Positions 1-13,300 of a stretch of 64,000 nucleotides of DNA are shown here, piece after piece. The stretch is taken from positions 7,311,291 to 7,375,290 of the forward strand of contig FN649741.1 in the NCBI GenBank assembly GCA_000310025.1, in the 5' to 3' direction. The translations under genes and the position numbers were made by a program. Each line of letters opens with the position of its first letter. Position 1 is the first letter of the stretch. The notes beneath the pieces are model-generated. The model had not been told where the DNA came from. It ran no database searches and saw nothing but the letters and a program-made list of their open reading frames with translations. The stretch comes from Ectocarpus siliculosus. Lineage: Eukaryota > Sar > Phaeophyceae > Ectocarpales > Ectocarpaceae.

Positions 1-2649
1 AGGCAAACAGGCCAGAGTTGCGCAGAGTAGTAGGCTTTGGATTCATTTTTTTTGGGGGGGGGGGGGGGAGGTAACTAAAAGGGTTGGGTGTAAACCTCGG
101 AGTAGTGCACAGAAGGGGAACCCTTTCGCGTGGAGACAGCAGCCAGTCGGCTTAAGCATGCGTGCGTGTGTGGTTTGCTTCTCCTCGCCATTTGTTTTTA
201 AAACGATATCCTGGTCGGCCCTGCTTGCTTTGTCGTCACGTGGTTTCCGCTTGTAGTTGTTGGCTCGGGCTATTCCCCCCCTCCGACGAACCGGAAGAGG
301 AAGGACACAAGACCGGCAGCGGCTCTATCTGGCCACATTGTTTGCAGTAGGCGTACACTCTGTCGGTCGTGCGTGCGCGTACAGTTTTTTGGTCGGTCTG
401 TAGAGGCTGAAGTAGGTCAGCGACGCTATTTTTGTACGAGTGTCGGGGGGGGCGCGACGGCAGTAAGAGTCAGGCCAGTCCCAGCCCAATTTAATCCTTT
501 GAAACCGTGCAGGGGACACTCGGACGTGCCCAAGACCTGACTGGTTGATAAAAGAATGCACAACAGTTGACTCTTAATTTGCAGCATGGTCGAACTTCGG
601 TGTTCCATTTTCCCATTACATGTTTTCTTTTCAGTTGTTTTGTTGTCGTTGTTCCCTCCCCTCCTCACCAGAAAGGAGACGGAAAATATTGTGTTTGTGT
701 ATGCGCAGTAAGGTCAGGAATCAGAGGAATATTTTTAGGAGACCTGTCAGTTTTGTTTGTTCACAAACTTTTGACTTTTTCTATTTGAATACGCTCGGTG
801 AATACATGGCAGGAACGATCGATCGATGTCAAAGTCACGTTCGAGAGCAAATTTTGACGGTGACATGGAAGACTCGGACAACTGAATAGTCTAACAGCAG
901 CCGTATTGGGGCAGAAACAGAGGGCCGCTTCTTGGTATGTTTCTAGCGGGCGGGGTGCGGGGTAGCACCTCGAACCACGCAACCTTGTGTATCAACTTAC
1001 TTCTTCAGTGTTCCCACAAGTCACCATTGGGTGAGGCATATTATCGGCTTGGACTACAGTAGCCCTCATGTCCATTATTTTCCATTTTTTTTTGGCAAGT
1101 TGCGCCAGCTTACATGCATCGATCGACACACGGGAGGTAGCGTGGATAGGGGATAGGGTACTACTACACCTGCCCGCCTCATCAAGATCAGCCTGCTGCT
1201 GCACCTTTCCATCATGTTAGCCACGTACTCCTCCCCTCCTCTGTCTGGCGTTGTTTGTCAATAATCATGCGTTTTTTTGGTTGCCCTCGGGGCGAGATTC
1301 ATTAATCATTGTGTGTAGTGTGTGGTGCATGCGCGAGGTGGTGCAGCTCTTTCGCACACACATAGCGCCCGCACTCAAGAACTTGGCAAACTAAGACCTT
1401 CACGCTCAACATGATATCAAACCATCAGAACCTGAGCACCATTTGTGAGCCCGGTTCCACTAAAACCAATCGAATAGCGGTCATTGGTAGCCCTCAAGAA
1501 GGGATCTACAGCAGTAGTAGAGCCTCATCCTCGGCCATCACTGTGTTGTCCCAAGGAACAGGAGAGGGTATCACTTCGCTGTCGGACACCCAGAGCAAGG
1601 GTAAACACACTTAAAAATTCTCGCACACCTGCCCGCCCGCCCCGGTAAGCCGACCAAAGAAACAATACGTTTGGCAGTTTGCTCTTCTTGGGCCCACGTG
1701 AAGCAAGCCGCATTGGTGCTATATACGTAGTGATGAAGTTTCATGCCTTCTGTGAGCAGGCTAGGTGCTATCGTGGAGGTCTGTGCATACATACGCGCGT
1801 ACCCGTTTCGTGTGATCATGGCATTGAAGAATAGATGTCTCGATCTGTGGTCGCGCTTGGGGTACCCGTACGCAAACTGGTTCATGATCTGGATTCCCTT
1901 CCGCGGGGGGGCTAGCTTTATACAGGAAACAGACTACCGGCCCCCCCCCCCCCCCCTCCCCGAGCATCTCCGGAAATGGGGACCGACCTAGGTGGCGTGT
2001 GGAAGGGAGTTTGTGTGGACCCTTCTTCAGAGCCCTCAGAATTGATTTGTCAGGTCAGAATTTTCTCCGAACAGACTGCCCATAGAGCATGAAGCTTAGT
2101 TTTTCAATCGACTTTTTCTTTTGCCGAACAAAGCGTGTGAACATGAAAGTAAATGGTTAGGCACAAATACTGTACATACTGACTGCCGATCTCTCGCCGT
2201 TCACGTCGAGTCTGTTAATGTTTCGCTTCGAAGTACACCTACAAATCGGGAGACCCCGCACGTAAACAACAACACATCCAAGCCGTGCGCGACAACACGT
2301 CCCACCTACTACGTAGGCAGGCAAGAGATCGTGAAGAAACAGGAAAGTTCTCTTGCTACAAGAAGGGCCCGAAGGATCTCTTCGTTCAACTTTTTCAAGG
2401 TATTATTGTAGACCTACGTCTTTTTTCTAACATCACCAAGTCTACTCTCACTTGACCCGAAACGAATTCAGCCAACCGACAGATGAAAACAATCGCCAGT
2501 CGGAAGGGACTCGGTTCGCCAAGATAAGGTCAAAATGGCTCACAAAGTACCCGTTCATGCATCTAGCGCTCTATTCAAATTGATCTAAATGTTTTTCGGC
2601 TGAAGGTGGGCAGCCACGGCGCACAAAGAGTTAACGTTTGTTCCTAATT
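1..2649. other. Gene-poor stretch at the window edge, no supported gene
   Basis: I find no domain, repeat family or multi-exon chain on either strand. The first ~75 bases contain long T and G runs, and a C run lies near 1941-1957; both look like low-complexity or poor sequence. The only weak coding hint is a Ser/Thr-rich plus-strand frame from an ATG at 1411 to a possible GT donor after 1600, but no second exon follows it convincingly. The 3' untranslated region of the giant minus-strand gene should lie just left of 2650. Confidence 0.5.
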
Positions 2650-3992
2650 TCACGGGCACTCCTTTCTATCTCGGTCATCGTCGTCTATTCTCAGCTTCGA
2701 CAGGTACCGCTCCCCCTGCAGTGCCCCGCCGCCGGGTATACTCAGAGATAGCTGTACGTACTCGGGATACCTGTCGCCAAATAAAGAACGGGAAGAAAGC
2801 ATGTAACGGGGATGACAAACTAAGAAACCCTGTCGTCTTCCGACGTCGACCAAGGCACTTGAATGGCGATAATCGTGAATGCTGCCTCATCGTGTAGACT
2901 ATAAGACTGGTGTGAGCTCGTTGTTTTCTGCACGCCAAGGAGGGAGTTTCTCTAGGTCAACAAGAGTTGCACGGGGTTCTGTAAGCTCAATCGCCCGTGC
3001 TCGAAACAGAGCGGTGGCGCGTAGAGTGCGGGTCCCGCCTCCTGTGCACGCGTCACCACACGCAAGGCTTGTAGCCTAATGTATAACACGTCACCTCTAG
3101 TCCTAGAAAGTACTATCGTTGCTTTTTACCACCCTCTCGAAGGGATATAGTCCATTAACGGAAGGAAGCTGTACGGCAGAGACAACCAAATGAGTCGCCG
3201 ATTCTCTTGGTGTAGGTTGCGGACAACATCAAACGACCAAGGGCTGCACGCGCGCCCCCTCCTTGCTTTCAGTGAACGACAATTATATAGCGTCTGACAG
3301 ATAAACAAGGTTTCACGGCCCTCTCACCTCTCTCGGCAGTGGTCGTCCATAATTCGGACGAAGAAAGACTGCTCCGTCTGTCCGGGTTCAAACGTCACCT
3401 CCCCCGCTGTCTGCTCGTAGTCTCCACAAACTCCCTGTCGTCGCGGTGTAAAAAACGCGAACGTTCCTATGAAGGGAGGGGTACCAACAGGGCACAATCT
3501 CCTCGAAAGGATGTTTAGAAACATATGTGCGTCTGTGTATACGTTGTACTACACACGACCTCACATGTTTGACATCTCCTGAAAACCTTCTTGCATAGAA
3601 CCAGAGTTTAAACATATTTACTCGACCGGAATTTCTTGGCAATGACGCAGGAATCTATATAGATCTTAACCGGGTAACCTGCTCGAGAATGGACGCGGGC
3701 GGAAAGTACCACCCCGTATACTGGGAGATTTGAAGCGTTCCAACAGCGACGTAGGAAACAACGTGGTTGGGTTTCAACGCAAGTACGTGTACATCCGACA
3801 AAAAACTGAACACACCATTTGTAGATACGCCTCGCTCCCAATGGCTGTTCGCAACAGGAACTGGGAAGTTTTCGTGCTAAAGTCTCCCAAACACTACGAT
3901 CAGCCATTGAATGATCTCCGAGGTTGGCATCAACCAGTATTTCCTTCGGTTCCTCGGATTGAAATAGCCTGCTATCGTCGACGACTGGTTAA

Positions 3993-4052
<60 letters not shown>

Positions 4053-4377
4053 GGCATCGGGGAACAAAAAACGGGAACATGACAAAGTTCAACTTTCGCG
4101 GGCAACGACCAAAACAACGCCAAAGAAGACGTTTATTTTTCTAAATGGGACATTGAAAACAACACCTGCCGGTACTCACCGGTAGCCTGTCCCCGACGGG
4201 GAGTTCAAAGCACTCTCGGTAAGCGTCGCTGTCAACTCCCCTCGCCGTCAAGTCGCTGGTGGCGAAGGCTACGGTTAGCCAATAGTCGGACTGGTCGCTG
4301 TCCCTGGTCACAAGGACCGTCGCTTTCCATCCGTCCAAGTACTGCGGGTCTTCGTGAAGATGCCGCCAGTTTCCTTC
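2650..4377 (-). other. Giant gene exons 73-75: C-terminal Calx-beta domain and stop
   Basis: Exon 4180-4377 encodes WKATVLVTRDSDQSDYWLTV and AFATSDLTARGVD. Exon 3328-3434 gives CGDYEQTAGEVTFEPGQTEQ, then SFFVRIMDDHC. Exon 2650-2770 gives RYPEYVQLSLSIPGGGALQG, then LRIDDDD, eight more residues and TGA. The match to the Calx-beta pattern (acidic 'DDH' and 'DDDD' ends, 'G.V.F.PGQT...F.V.I.DD') is excellent and the phase-2 join restores Arg. The tail has no membrane anchor. A GT in the sequence CCC/GTGAAA just before the stop could be a donor to exons further left, but I find no matching exon there. Confidence 0.87.
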
Positions 4378-7300
4378 CTGCGTCGCCGGGGGCGCACGAG
4401 GGATTGTGTAGGAGCACCAATCAACAACGAGAGGTGAGCGTTTGGTCAGTCCTGTTGACATTATCGATGTCAGTGGATACGCAGTCCATTGCTGATGGCG
4501 TTGCCCGTGAAGTCATCACTGCTGGCGCTCAAAATTGACGATGCAATGTACATCGCCCCCCGCCCCTCTAGCCTCAATTCTCGCACGAAGAACTAAATGT
4601 TTGGAATAGGAATGTTCCTATTACCTCGACGCTGAACTCCGGCTGCGTGAAGGAGACCTCGGCAATGCCCGCGTCGAACTGGTACACCGCCCCGGCGTCA
4701 AGCCCGAACGAGTCAGAGTACGGTGTTCCGACAAATAAGGCACGCTCCGCCCTCTGAACCAGCGGCACGCGAAAGGACAGAGGAGGCAGGGAGAGGACTG
4801 AGGCGTGGGTGCATGCGGGTTAAGCGATAGCGTCCATGTGCTAAAATACTTCCTTTCCGAACCCCCCCACATCTTCCCTCTCCGGTATTGCCTACTTCAG
4901 TTAGAACAACCTTCGCCCTCGTTACTCCGGCAGCATGTTCGACGGTCCGTCGCAAACGGGGACAGCGGGCTGGTTGTTGACGGTAGGACAGCCCCGCAGA
5001 TAGCTATGGCCGGTGTCCATCAACCCTTTCGTAGCAGGCATTAGTCGACATCTTCGTTGTTGTTTTGCCAGAGCCTACGTTCAGGAGTGCGTCTTATTCC
5101 CGGTTCGGATTCGGGGTGTCTCCAAACGAGACTGAGCTGGGGTGGGAGATTCTAGTCTAGCTTCTCGTAATAGGGGGACGAACGTACAGACGGTAACGGC
5201 ATCGACCCTCGATGTCTCACCGAGTACGAAACAGCGCTTCCAAAGCGGTCCGCCGCGACGGCGTCGTGCGCCTGGAGCTTGAACCGCTCGGCACCCGGCC
5301 ACACCCCGGCGATGACGTCACCCTCTCGATCTAGCGCACACTTTCGACCTACTCCTGCCGACTCTGCCGGCAGACGCACGAAGACGTACACTCCCCCCGC
5401 CTGGACGTTTGACGCGGCGCATCATAAATGTTCAGGGAGGGGGGGGGAGGGGGGGGGTAGGATGATTTGATGTGTTCTGAGGGTTGGAGGACGGGGTGAA
5501 TTCGTCGTCGTAATATGCGGTGCAGAAGTAGTAGAGGGGAAAAAAAGACTGCGGCTGAATAAGAGGTGAAACGTAATCCTGACGCCTGGTCGAATACAAT
5601 TCGACGTACAGCTGTGCGCTTTGAAGAAGGAAACAGGGACGAGGCGTAGTAGTATCGCCGGCAGTCATGCAGTTGTAGCAGAGAAGCAAGTGGGTCACGG
5701 CGGTTCGCTATGTACTACGGGGCGGGGACAAGCGCTTTGGGCCTTTCGTGAACTGACCGACGGACGAAACGCACACAAGGCATCCGAGCGAAGGAGAACC
5801 CCTAGACTGTACCTGTGCGTTCCCTCGATTGTTGAACTCCTGGTCGGAAGTGTCAAGCGCGTACTCGGAGTCTTGCAGCTGCCAAACAAAATAAATCAGT
5901 CGGTCCATACATAAAAAAGGGGCTGGATAAATCACAGTCAATATGGCATGATTCCTTTTCAGAGGGGGGAGTGTACCGGGGTCAACAACGTTGCACGTGT
6001 GCTTTTCGAGGAACAACAGTATGTGACTAATTGAGATATCTCTGTCCGCATCCTACCTCTACCTCTTATCAACATCCCTAACTGGCCATCCTAGCCCTAT
6101 GAACCCTGATGCCAATCCTTTTTTCTCATCCCAGCCCCTTGTCATCGTTCCTAACTGCTTGCCCCTGTATCGTTCAGCTGCTTTGTGTTTCGCATGCAAT
6201 GTTGCGGCGTGAAGAAGAACGGAGGTGCACCGTTGCTCCATGTTCAATTTTCAGACCTACGAGCCGAAACGCTTCTGACCCATTCATTCTCACGCGCCAC
6301 GACTGCTACTACTGAGAAACCACCAGGAGCACTCATCGGCCATGCCACCAACCGTACCAGCCAAACAGTCGGAGCCCCGCTGCCAGCCTGCAGGGTGGAG
6401 CCGGGGGCGCCCTTGAGTTGGAATAGCTTGGCGTTTCGTTCGTCCATCGGGAGGGGCACGCGAGTCGCCAGGGTGTTCTCGGCGTCTCCGTGGGGGTTGG
6501 TCGTTGTGTACACCGTTGGAGGCTGTTGTTTTTTTGGGTGGGCGGGTTGGGTGGGGTCGTCACATATCTTTCATTTACGTGTGTTGTGTTCAGTCAAGCT
6601 TCGCCGACGTTTTGTCCAGATGGGTTCAGCCCCGTTCTGTACCAAAAAAAGCGTATCACGCTCGCCCGTTGGGATAGTCCTTGCACAGTCGGTTCCACCT
6701 TCTCTTGATTACTAGCACCTCTTCCACAGGTTCGATATCCGTGCCTTTGAGTCAGGAAACGCACTGCTACCACACATACCTCCCGCCACAGCCCGGTGAG
6801 CGAGGCTCCGGGTGCCCCAACAACCACAACCCCTGCATTGTGGTTCGCCGACAAACACGTCCCGAACAAGTCCCCGCCTCTCCGGTCGCTCGCCGTGAGC
6901 TTGGCCGACTCCTCCCACCCACAGTTCTCCTGTCCCCGTGCCCCCCCCCTTGGGCAGTAGTAACGCCTCCTCGTATCTCCGTAGATCCCGTCGTCGCCGT
7001 CATCTTCGTCGGTGCAGACTGAGGAAGTACTCGTATCGTTGTTATTGGTGGAGGTGGCGAGGCGGGAGAACACGTAGACGGCACCGGCACGTGAGGTGTG
7101 ATCCTCTCGAGCGACATAGTGGGCCTTGGAGGATGCTACACCGGCCGAAGTGACATTCGCAGCCCTAGCGTAGACGTGGGAACACACGCAAGTTTTCCGG
7201 TTGACGGTGACAGAAACATGGCGTTGGTGAGAGGAGAGCGGATCACGCCGGAGGAGGATGGGAGGGGTTAAGTATTCCGGAGCATCGATAAACTTGTCGA

Positions 7301-10300
7301 GTAATAGTGGTGTTGATATGAACTTGGGGCCGCTGGGTGAATCTCGAAATCTCGCCTTTGTGCCGCAAAAGCTCACCATCAGCAGCCTTGGGCACGATAA
7401 TTGTGCTGGAGAAACCGGATTTACTTGTGGCATGGCGTTTTCGGAGAGTAGGTATCCCGGCCCTTGTTCATTATCCGTTGATCGGCACAGTTACTCCGTT
7501 CACGAGGTTGCATCGCTTGTGTTGGATAGTGTTGCCTCTTGCTGATTACCAATGTTTGCCGTTCTACGATCACTGCGTGCAGTACTTGAATGCGACACTT
7601 GTTTTCCCCGTTCCTCTCCCGGTTTCCTAGGCATTCCTTCCGTACACTGCGAATCAAAACCGTCACCGGTTCTTCACATTCTTGTGACGAGGCGTTATCG
7701 AGCTATCCTGTAGCATATGTCACCAGTTCCGTTTTCGTGAGTCTGGTGCCATACCGACACCATGCCCTTGAAAATACTCTGCCAAGGAACCGTTACAATA
7801 CCGTTCCAGATGATATCCTCGCCGATTGTGTCGGTTGGGCCATATATATTCCTGCTTCCCCTCCCCTTTCCGTTTGTTTACCGCCAACGCTAATTTTCTT
7901 CTTGCCGTACAGTGCATGCACCATGGACCGTTTGTATACCTCTCCGGGTGAAGTCCACCACGGTTTTGCCAGCTTAGAACGATCTCGTCGACATTGATAT
8001 GTCCCCACGGTGATGCCGACGAAGCGTCTACGATCCGGATTTGGCCGGCTCGTCCCGCCAACGAAGACACGTCCCAGCTGATAATGACGGAATGAGAGAA
8101 TGGTCAAAGCCGTCATAAAACAAAACGGGGCACCCAACAGGTCTGTGCGAACAATCTGTGTGCGAGAGTCATCTCTGATACTGAGTCTCGTTTTTCCCCG
8201 CGTTGAAGCCATGAAGTCTGCCTGCCAGCGACTACATTACCTTGGAATAGCATCGGTCGTCACAGTTTCAGGCCGTGAGGCGGTGGAATATGATGTTACA
8301 CGAAGAGATAGACCTACCGATCCGCTCCCTACTGAGAAAGTTGAAAGATAAGCGAATGTGAGCATCAAGAAGGCTACGCTAACCGATTGAGCAACACATT
8401 GAACTAGGCAAAACCAACGAACACAACAATTCCTAGAAGTTCTCCGCAACAAAAGATGTACTATCAGATCGATTGGCATACGTTCCTACCCCCACCCCTC
8501 CTTCCGCTTGATACGATAACATTACTGTGCCCACCTGACCGATCGCATATCTTCGGTGCACATTCCCGTAGCCTTGGCAACACCAACCCCGTCCGCCAGG
8601 AGCTCCACGTACTCGGCGCGTTCGTCGCAACCCCCTCCGACGAGAAGGCCTATGGTGGACACCTAAAAGCGAGTAAAGTATCAAATCAAGCAGCCAGCCC
8701 TTTGGGATGCCAACAGGCGATCAAATATGCGAACACAGCACCGGCAATTAATAAGAACCACAAGGATTGACCTATTGAATCCCTCAGGTACGTCCAAGTT
8801 TGAAAACTGAACAAGAGTCAACTCTTGCTATACTCCGACCAGTATCAACGTCAACAAAGACGACACCAACACAACCGTGTTTGCCCTGCGCGTCCTCCGC
8901 AGCGACTCCGGCAACATCAACAAGAACAACGTTCTTTTTATGCCGCCTGTTATACCTCGTTTTCGTCGTCTCCACCAATGGTGAACACCTCGCTTGTCAA
9001 AGTACCGGTTGGTCCATCCCCCTGGTGGCTCCCCGCACGATAGTCGGGACTGGGGTTAGTGTAGTCCCCCGCACCGGCACCGGGTCGCGCTTCGTAAGTT
9101 CCCACGAAATACCTGGAGGTACAGGCATACATAAATAATGTGTGTATGTGTGTGTATGTAGGTAGGTATGCATGTTTCCATCGCAAAACGTTGTCATTTT
9201 CTGAATCACGAGATACGAGATAGATACCACGGCCATGAGTTTCGAAGCAACCCACCTGAAATTACGGTATATTGTGACGGCGTGCTCCCACCACACTCTT
9301 GGAAGCACAGAGGACAACCTCTGACATTTGCCGGTTAGCATTGCTCCTAACAACGTGTTTCGTTGTGACCACTTCGGCCCCCGCCCTCCTGGTCTATCCT
9401 GCTACCTCCTTCCCCCTAGCGGCACGGAAACCGGAACACAATCGAAAAACTTGGATGTCGTCGTATCCAATTCCAATCTTCACTACGTACAGACACCACG
9501 AGAACAAAAAAGCATGATTCCATTGGCAAGATAGCTTGTTTTTTATTTAATTGTTCGTTTTAGGTTTTTGGAGGACAAGTGGAGCCCAGTGACGACCTGA
9601 CAACCTCACCTCCCCCGCAAGTGGCTCTTGCTCGGGCGGCCCCATCCTCCGGTACCACGGCTGCTCTCCCGGAAGTAAGGGTTGTCCCCGTAGGTAGGCT
9701 GGAGGGCGAAGGCGTCTCCTGTTTGCCGCCATCCCACCAGATCTCCCGTCTCAAAATCCCAGGTGGTCTCCGCGAGCGCGCTGCTGTGGTGCGCGCCCAC
9801 CGCAAGGGTTTCCTGAACACAATTTCGCGGCGGCGGTTCGGTCACCCAGGGACGAGGGGAAGGGGTTCATCCGTGCAGGGGAGTGCGAAGTGTTTCAGTG
9901 GAGCGAGTTCGTCTGTGAGCGCTTTGGTACGATGAAACCGATGTAATCCCAACACACACCGTTCATTGGCTCGCTCATATGAGGCGGCATCATATCGAGG
10001 AGCACTAGCATGGCTATCTTGGAAGCTATCGGCTGAAGGTATTCAGGCATTCGATGAATGCACACTGTGAACCTAGCGACAACGACGCACGTGGTTCTGG
10101 CCCTGTCACTAGCTTTCACGGCTTCCATCTGGAGTCTGCAAAATTTGTGTGGCTTCGAATCGATGCATTCCCTCTGTACTTGTCCCGACAGGAAGCGCGT
10201 GAGGATCGGTCCACCCCTGCGTACCCAGGCTGTTGTTAGCTCGCCATTCTCATCGACAACTCTTATCCAACTGAATTCTGTTTTCTTGTTAACCTTGTCA

Positions 10301-13300
10301 AGGGCCAGGGGCACGATTTGATTTTCTATCGAAAAAAGGAGGTCCATTTTCGCGTTTTCGACGTTGGTGTCTTTTTTTCGCACCTGGTCGAGGGCGAGGG
10401 TGGCCCCGAAGCGGTCGCCGCTCCTCCTGTCCGAAGCCTGCAACACTGCCTGCTCCTCCCAATCCCCCATCGTCCCCTCGCTGCTAACGTTAACGTAAGC
10501 GCCTCCATTTCTTGGGAACCCCGAGCTAAACTCGATGCAGTCTTGGCAGCCGTTTCCGCCTCCCCAGGACGGGGCGAGGAGGGGAGGGTCCTCCACGAAT
10601 TCTGACGTGAAGCTCACCTGACAATTTTCGAGAGCATGTGCCGTGGTCTGAATTGCAGGAGGGAGATACGCAAGTTCATGTTGACAAAATACCTGGGTTG
10701 GGGGCGAATACCAACAAAAACAAAGGAGCATCCTTAGTACGCCTCAGCACTTGAGATGTTGGTGTGCCGGTCAGTTACGGGCGTAGCTCGCCGAGTCCAT
10801 GAGAACGCCCACGAGCTACATTTGCTTCGCTCAACAAACACTGCACTCGGTTCCTCAGTAGACCAGGCTTCCTCATCTATTGTCCAAGGTCGACAAGGTG
10901 GTTCATGGCGAGGGCGCCTACCGTCCAACGGTAGAAGTCGAAACCGGTGGCGTCCGTCCACTGGTCTTTCGTCACTTCTACCTCCTCCACGTTCGACAAT
11001 GCCTCCACCGCGCTCTTGAAGTCGAGAGCTTGGGCATCCCACGACACCTGGGACAGTAGCAACAGCGACGATGGTGCGACGTGCGTCGTGATACGGTTGC
11101 TGGTCTATTGGCACGAGGCTGGCTAATCTGAGGTACGATTCATAGGCGTCGTTCAATTGACCTTCCTTTTTGTGAAAATGATTCCCCCAACGCCTCCTTT
11201 GAAGCCAAAGGGATGGGGTTGCAACGGAACAACGATCACAAGAAACAAGGACGAGCCGAAAAATACGCAACATTTTTGTGAGGATGGGTAGTACTGTACC
11301 GTCCCACTTTGATACGTTCAGACGCCTTTGATTATGCAACATGTCAAGCATTGAAGAAAATAGGCAAACTGCCTGCATTGCCTGTTTAACCTTTCTTGAC
11401 TTTCCACGTCGAAAGATGTGATTCGATGTGATATGACACGATGCAATCTCAACCAATGAATAGACGAATCAAACTTTTCAAATGCGCGGCAAACGTTCAT
11501 CACCAACATAATTAGTGCTGAAGAAAGTGTTGCAAAACCCACCTTTCTCTTACTCGAGCCTGGCATCAACACGAACAATGTGCTACCTGTGTTTCCATTG
11601 AGGGTGTTAACTTCCGTGCGTGCAAGTGGTTTTCTCACCTCTGTGGTGTTTGAAGTGGTGTTTCGGTGATGGAGCGACAACATGAACGTCCCGGCAGAAA
11701 GACCGAACTCTGTTCCAAGCGTCACCGACTGAACCAAGATCCACCGAACACAAACGTAGAATGGCGGGGGGGGACAGGCCAAACTTAGCGTGCAAATATT
11801 TTGACCTGGACAAAGGTTTGTGGCACCGTTTTGCTTCCAGGAGCAAGGCGCTGTCTGTGCTGACGACGTCATCTACTACGACATACAAGTGGACTAGACG
11901 TCTAGCGCTCAGAAACAGTCAAGACAATCACCGCAATACAGCCTACGCGGCGAGGTCTTGTTTGAGGGTTGTTTGTCTTGCACCCTCCAAAGAATGCTGA
12001 AGTTACCGTGGAATAGAGCAGGAACGACCTCGGGGTGATCGCGCAGATGAGATACCGCGGAGCTACTCCCGGTGGAGAGTTGCGTCCCGTGAGCATACAG
12101 GGCCATGACTTGGGTAGAAATATTGCTCGACCGTTGCAGATGAGGATGTTGAGAAATAATCACATTAATGGCCCTGAATAGAAACGATGCAGACCTTTCC
12201 CTCGGAACAGCTATTGTGAACTGCCCAGTACGGATCTGCGACATTGATCTGACATTCTATTGCCAGACATCACAGCTACTACTCGAACTGCGGGCTAACA
12301 GAAGGAAACACGTGGACACTGCCCGCAAAACACGTCATTTTGGAGTGAAAACCCGGCAGTGAAAGTGACTACGGTTCTAAAGGACGGCGGCACATGCGTT
12401 CCAAGGCGACCATAAGTTCTAGTTCCCCGACAGATAGTACCTGAACTGCGGGCTCCGAGTAGTAAACGTAGACCTTGCCTCTGGCCCTTGTCTCTGCCTT
12501 GTCCGGCCTGGTGTCATACGTTTCTGGTTCGTCCGTGCCGACCTTGTCGTAGTTGGCCAGTGGGGATCCGATCGCTAGAGTGCGAGAGGTCACGTCGAGG
12601 GTGACCGCGGCACCATAGTCCTGACGGAACACAAATAGTAGGGGTTGTTGTTGTTGTTGCTGGTAACGACGTCGGTTCCCTTGTCTGTTCCAAAATATCC
12701 ATCCAACTACACGGCGGTCATCGTTATCGACCCCGTCGCACCTCCCCTGACCCCCACCTGTCGGTGCACGATCTTCAGCAAGTGGACCATATCGTAGTCG
12801 AAATCCGAAGACATGAGCGTCTTTACCGGGCTCTGTCCCCACGTCCAGCTGACCTCATCTTCATCACTTGCCCCTGCCGCCACCCTGGTTCGGTAGTATA
12901 GGAAAACCGACTCCGCGCCTGGTGCGCCGACGACGGCAATATCCTCGTCGAGAGCAAGGGCGTTTTTCCCGCCGAAGCCGTCGTTGGGAAGGTTAATTCT
13001 GTCCGCTTCCAGAGTCTGGTTTGTCGTTCGAGCGTTCCAACAGGCACGGTTGTGGTGTGTGTTCGGTGCGAAAAAATGTGCACAGTAAGCCATGAACCAT
13101 TGCATGCAGAGCAACGGCAGCAGTAAGATATCATTGAAATGCCGGTGACAGCGACAATCTGAAGGCTCTCAATGCCAAAGGAATCATGTTCTTAAGAGAG
13201 CTACCAGGAAAACGACTAAGAGAGGCAACAGCAAACTCTGGATAACGCTGTACCTGGGCCTCGTCCCATGCCCCCGTGGTAACGTTGTATTCGAACACGT

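Noticed and set aside
1411-1600. Plus-strand Ser/Thr-rich frame with an ATG and a GT donor
   Set aside because: It could be a first exon, but no in-phase second exon or domain was found in the next kilobase, so it is not called.
3730-4185. Plus-strand 151-codon frame with Ser-Leu repeats
   Set aside because: It is a read-through of the (CT)n microsatellite within an intron; no splice or domain support.
6594-7433. 279-codon minus-strand frame taken as one exon
   Set aside because: Only 6780-7164 fits splice sites, phase and FG-GAP motifs; the rest is flanking intron left open by chance.
10734-11456. 240-codon minus-strand frame
   Set aside because: The real exon here (10922-11047, VSWDAQALDFKSAVEAL) is in another frame and continues the module from exon 11639-11728.
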